From Lycocorax pyrrhopterus obiensis (taxonomy: Eukaryota; Chordata; Aves; Passeriformes; Paradisaeidae): a stretch of 64,000 nt of DNA. Position 1 is the first letter of the stretch. Each line of letters starts with the position of its first letter. Shown here one piece after another: positions 63,158 through 64,000 of the stretch. The notes under the pieces were generated by a model. It had not been told where the DNA came from and did not search any database. It was given only the letters and a program-made list of their open reading frames with translations. The translations under genes and the position numbers were made by a program. Where the stretch lies: assembly GCA_014706295.1 (NCBI GenBank), contig JACSVZ010000007.1:47134975-47198974 (forward strand), read 5' to 3'.

Positions 63158-64000
63158 CGGTAGTGAACACCTTTATTGTGGATAAAATGCCTTCTCTCTT
63201 TGTAAACCTCTGGTACAAATGTTGTTGTTGTTATTGTGCATTTCTTATTCTATTGCTTTTTGCTTTCAGTACACTGTTATCTCAACCCATAGTCTCTGCT
63301 CTTGTCCGTCCCTTACCGGAAGAGGTGAAGGAAGCGGAGTGGCTTATCTGGAACCTAATTTGCTGCTGGTGTTACCAACCACCACACACTTCTCCCAACA
63401 GTGCCGCTGACTGCAGTCCAGGTGCACCCCTCCTTCCCCTATGGAACAGCTCATCGTCTCCATGGCTGTCTGCAGGCTGTGCTGCCCAGATCAGGAATGT
63501 CACCACCACTCTCACTCCTGCTGTGTGGGCAATCCTCGATGGGAGACGCTACCTGTAGGATTTCGCTGATGGGATCCAAGGGCTCAGGCACAGTGAGTAT
63601 TTTAAAACCACATTACCTGGGGGAAGTAACTATTTGTTACAGCATTGTCAAGGCACATGGTAGGGACAGGCTGCCACAGAGTCTTTCCTGTGGTCAGGAA
63701 ACAGGTTCCAAAATCCTCTACAGCTTGAAGACAATCATAGGTGTTCTAATATTCTGAGCTTTTACTGAAATCAGCATCGTGAAACTATGCTACCAATATA
63801 TAAATAATTGCTCTATGCCCAAATTCAGACACAATTTATAGGTAAGGGACTAAATACCCTTCAATAAGATCGCTGTAAGGCACTCAGCCTTTTTAAGGAG
63901 ATAATCCTTCCTCCATGGATGCAAAGCGTGAACCAAGCCCCACAATCCATTTCTACTCAAAGCTACTTTTGTCTCCTCTTGAGCTGACGATTGCTACACA

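Larger units (their letters stand above)
1..64000 (-). other. FOXN3: FOXN3 gene body (internal part, both ends outside window)
   Basis: The whole window appears to lie within one transcription unit read right to left. Three exons at 61344-61408, 13245-13310 and 2228-2336 have AG acceptors and GT donors, and their phases join perfectly (phase 1, then phase 1, then phase 2). They spell a continuous part of FOXN3 just C-terminal to its forkhead domain. FOXN3 is a nuclear winged-helix protein, known mainly as a transcriptional repressor linked to cell-cycle checkpoint and metabolic genes. The forkhead exons (to the right) and the acidic/serine-rich C-terminal exons (to the left) are absent. FOXN2 was considered, but from memory its matching segment is shorter and lacks the PPEIQAGF...GVIQNGARV block. 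The gene identity is recognised from memory, without a database search. Confidence 0.93.
61409..64000 (-). other. FOXN3: FOXN3 intron, 3' part only
   Basis: This is the intron just upstream of the 65-nt exon, ending in the TTTAG acceptor. Most of 61800-62960 is noticeably richer in G and C than the rest of the window, with scattered CpGs. It is followed by a degenerate triplication at 63029-63157. The preceding FOXN3 exon (end of the forkhead region) is not seen before the right edge. Confidence 0.8.

Noticed and set aside
1..64000. tRNA, rRNA, known microRNA, CRISPR, operon-type or intact mobile-element features
   Set aside because: None was recognised on reading both strands; the sequence is intron of a vertebrate gene.

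Overview
The window is vertebrate nuclear DNA lying inside one gene. Three short exons on the minus strand encode consecutive pieces of the forkhead transcription factor FOXN3 (CHES1). They were recognised from their peptides (for example [29 protein letters not shown] and [13 protein letters not shown]), correct splice sites and matching reading phases. Together they hold 240 coding bases (80 codons) in 64 kb; almost everything else is intron. The DNA is AT-rich with very few recognisable interspersed repeats, one CR1-like 3' end and several MIR-like SINE remnants. This fits a sauropsid, most likely a bird, but the species cannot be named from the sequence alone.

Layout in transcript order (right to left): 64000-61409 is the 3' part of an upstream intron and carries a GC-richer block with two degenerate tandem repeats. 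61408-61344 is a 65-nt exon that follows the forkhead-domain exons, which lie outside the window. 61343-13311 is a 48-kb intron. 13310-13245 is a 66-nt exon whose inclusion or skipping keeps frame; it equals the 22-residue length difference between the two well-known FOXN3 isoforms. 13244-2337 is a 10.9-kb intron. 2336-2228 is a 109-nt exon. 2227-1 is the start of the next intron; the C-terminal exon(s) lie beyond the left edge.

The two complete introns hold MIR-like copies, a CR1-like fragment, A/C-rich tracts that read as G/T-rich in the transcript (one is a GGTT repeat), a canonical four-run G-quadruplex motif on the transcript strand, a perfect 14-bp-arm hairpin, several small tandem duplications and long pyrimidine tracts. 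A few stretches have dense transcription-factor-like motifs and may be conserved enhancers. I saw no second gene, tRNA, rRNA, known microRNA or intact mobile element. The many open reading frames of 60-250 codons look like chance frames in intron sequence. Nothing here clearly amounts to a new biological system. The items most worth checking are the cassette exon, the doubled splice donor at the 2228 exon, the triplicated CCACAGGA/CACCATCTTG block near 63.1 kb and the structured intron elements.
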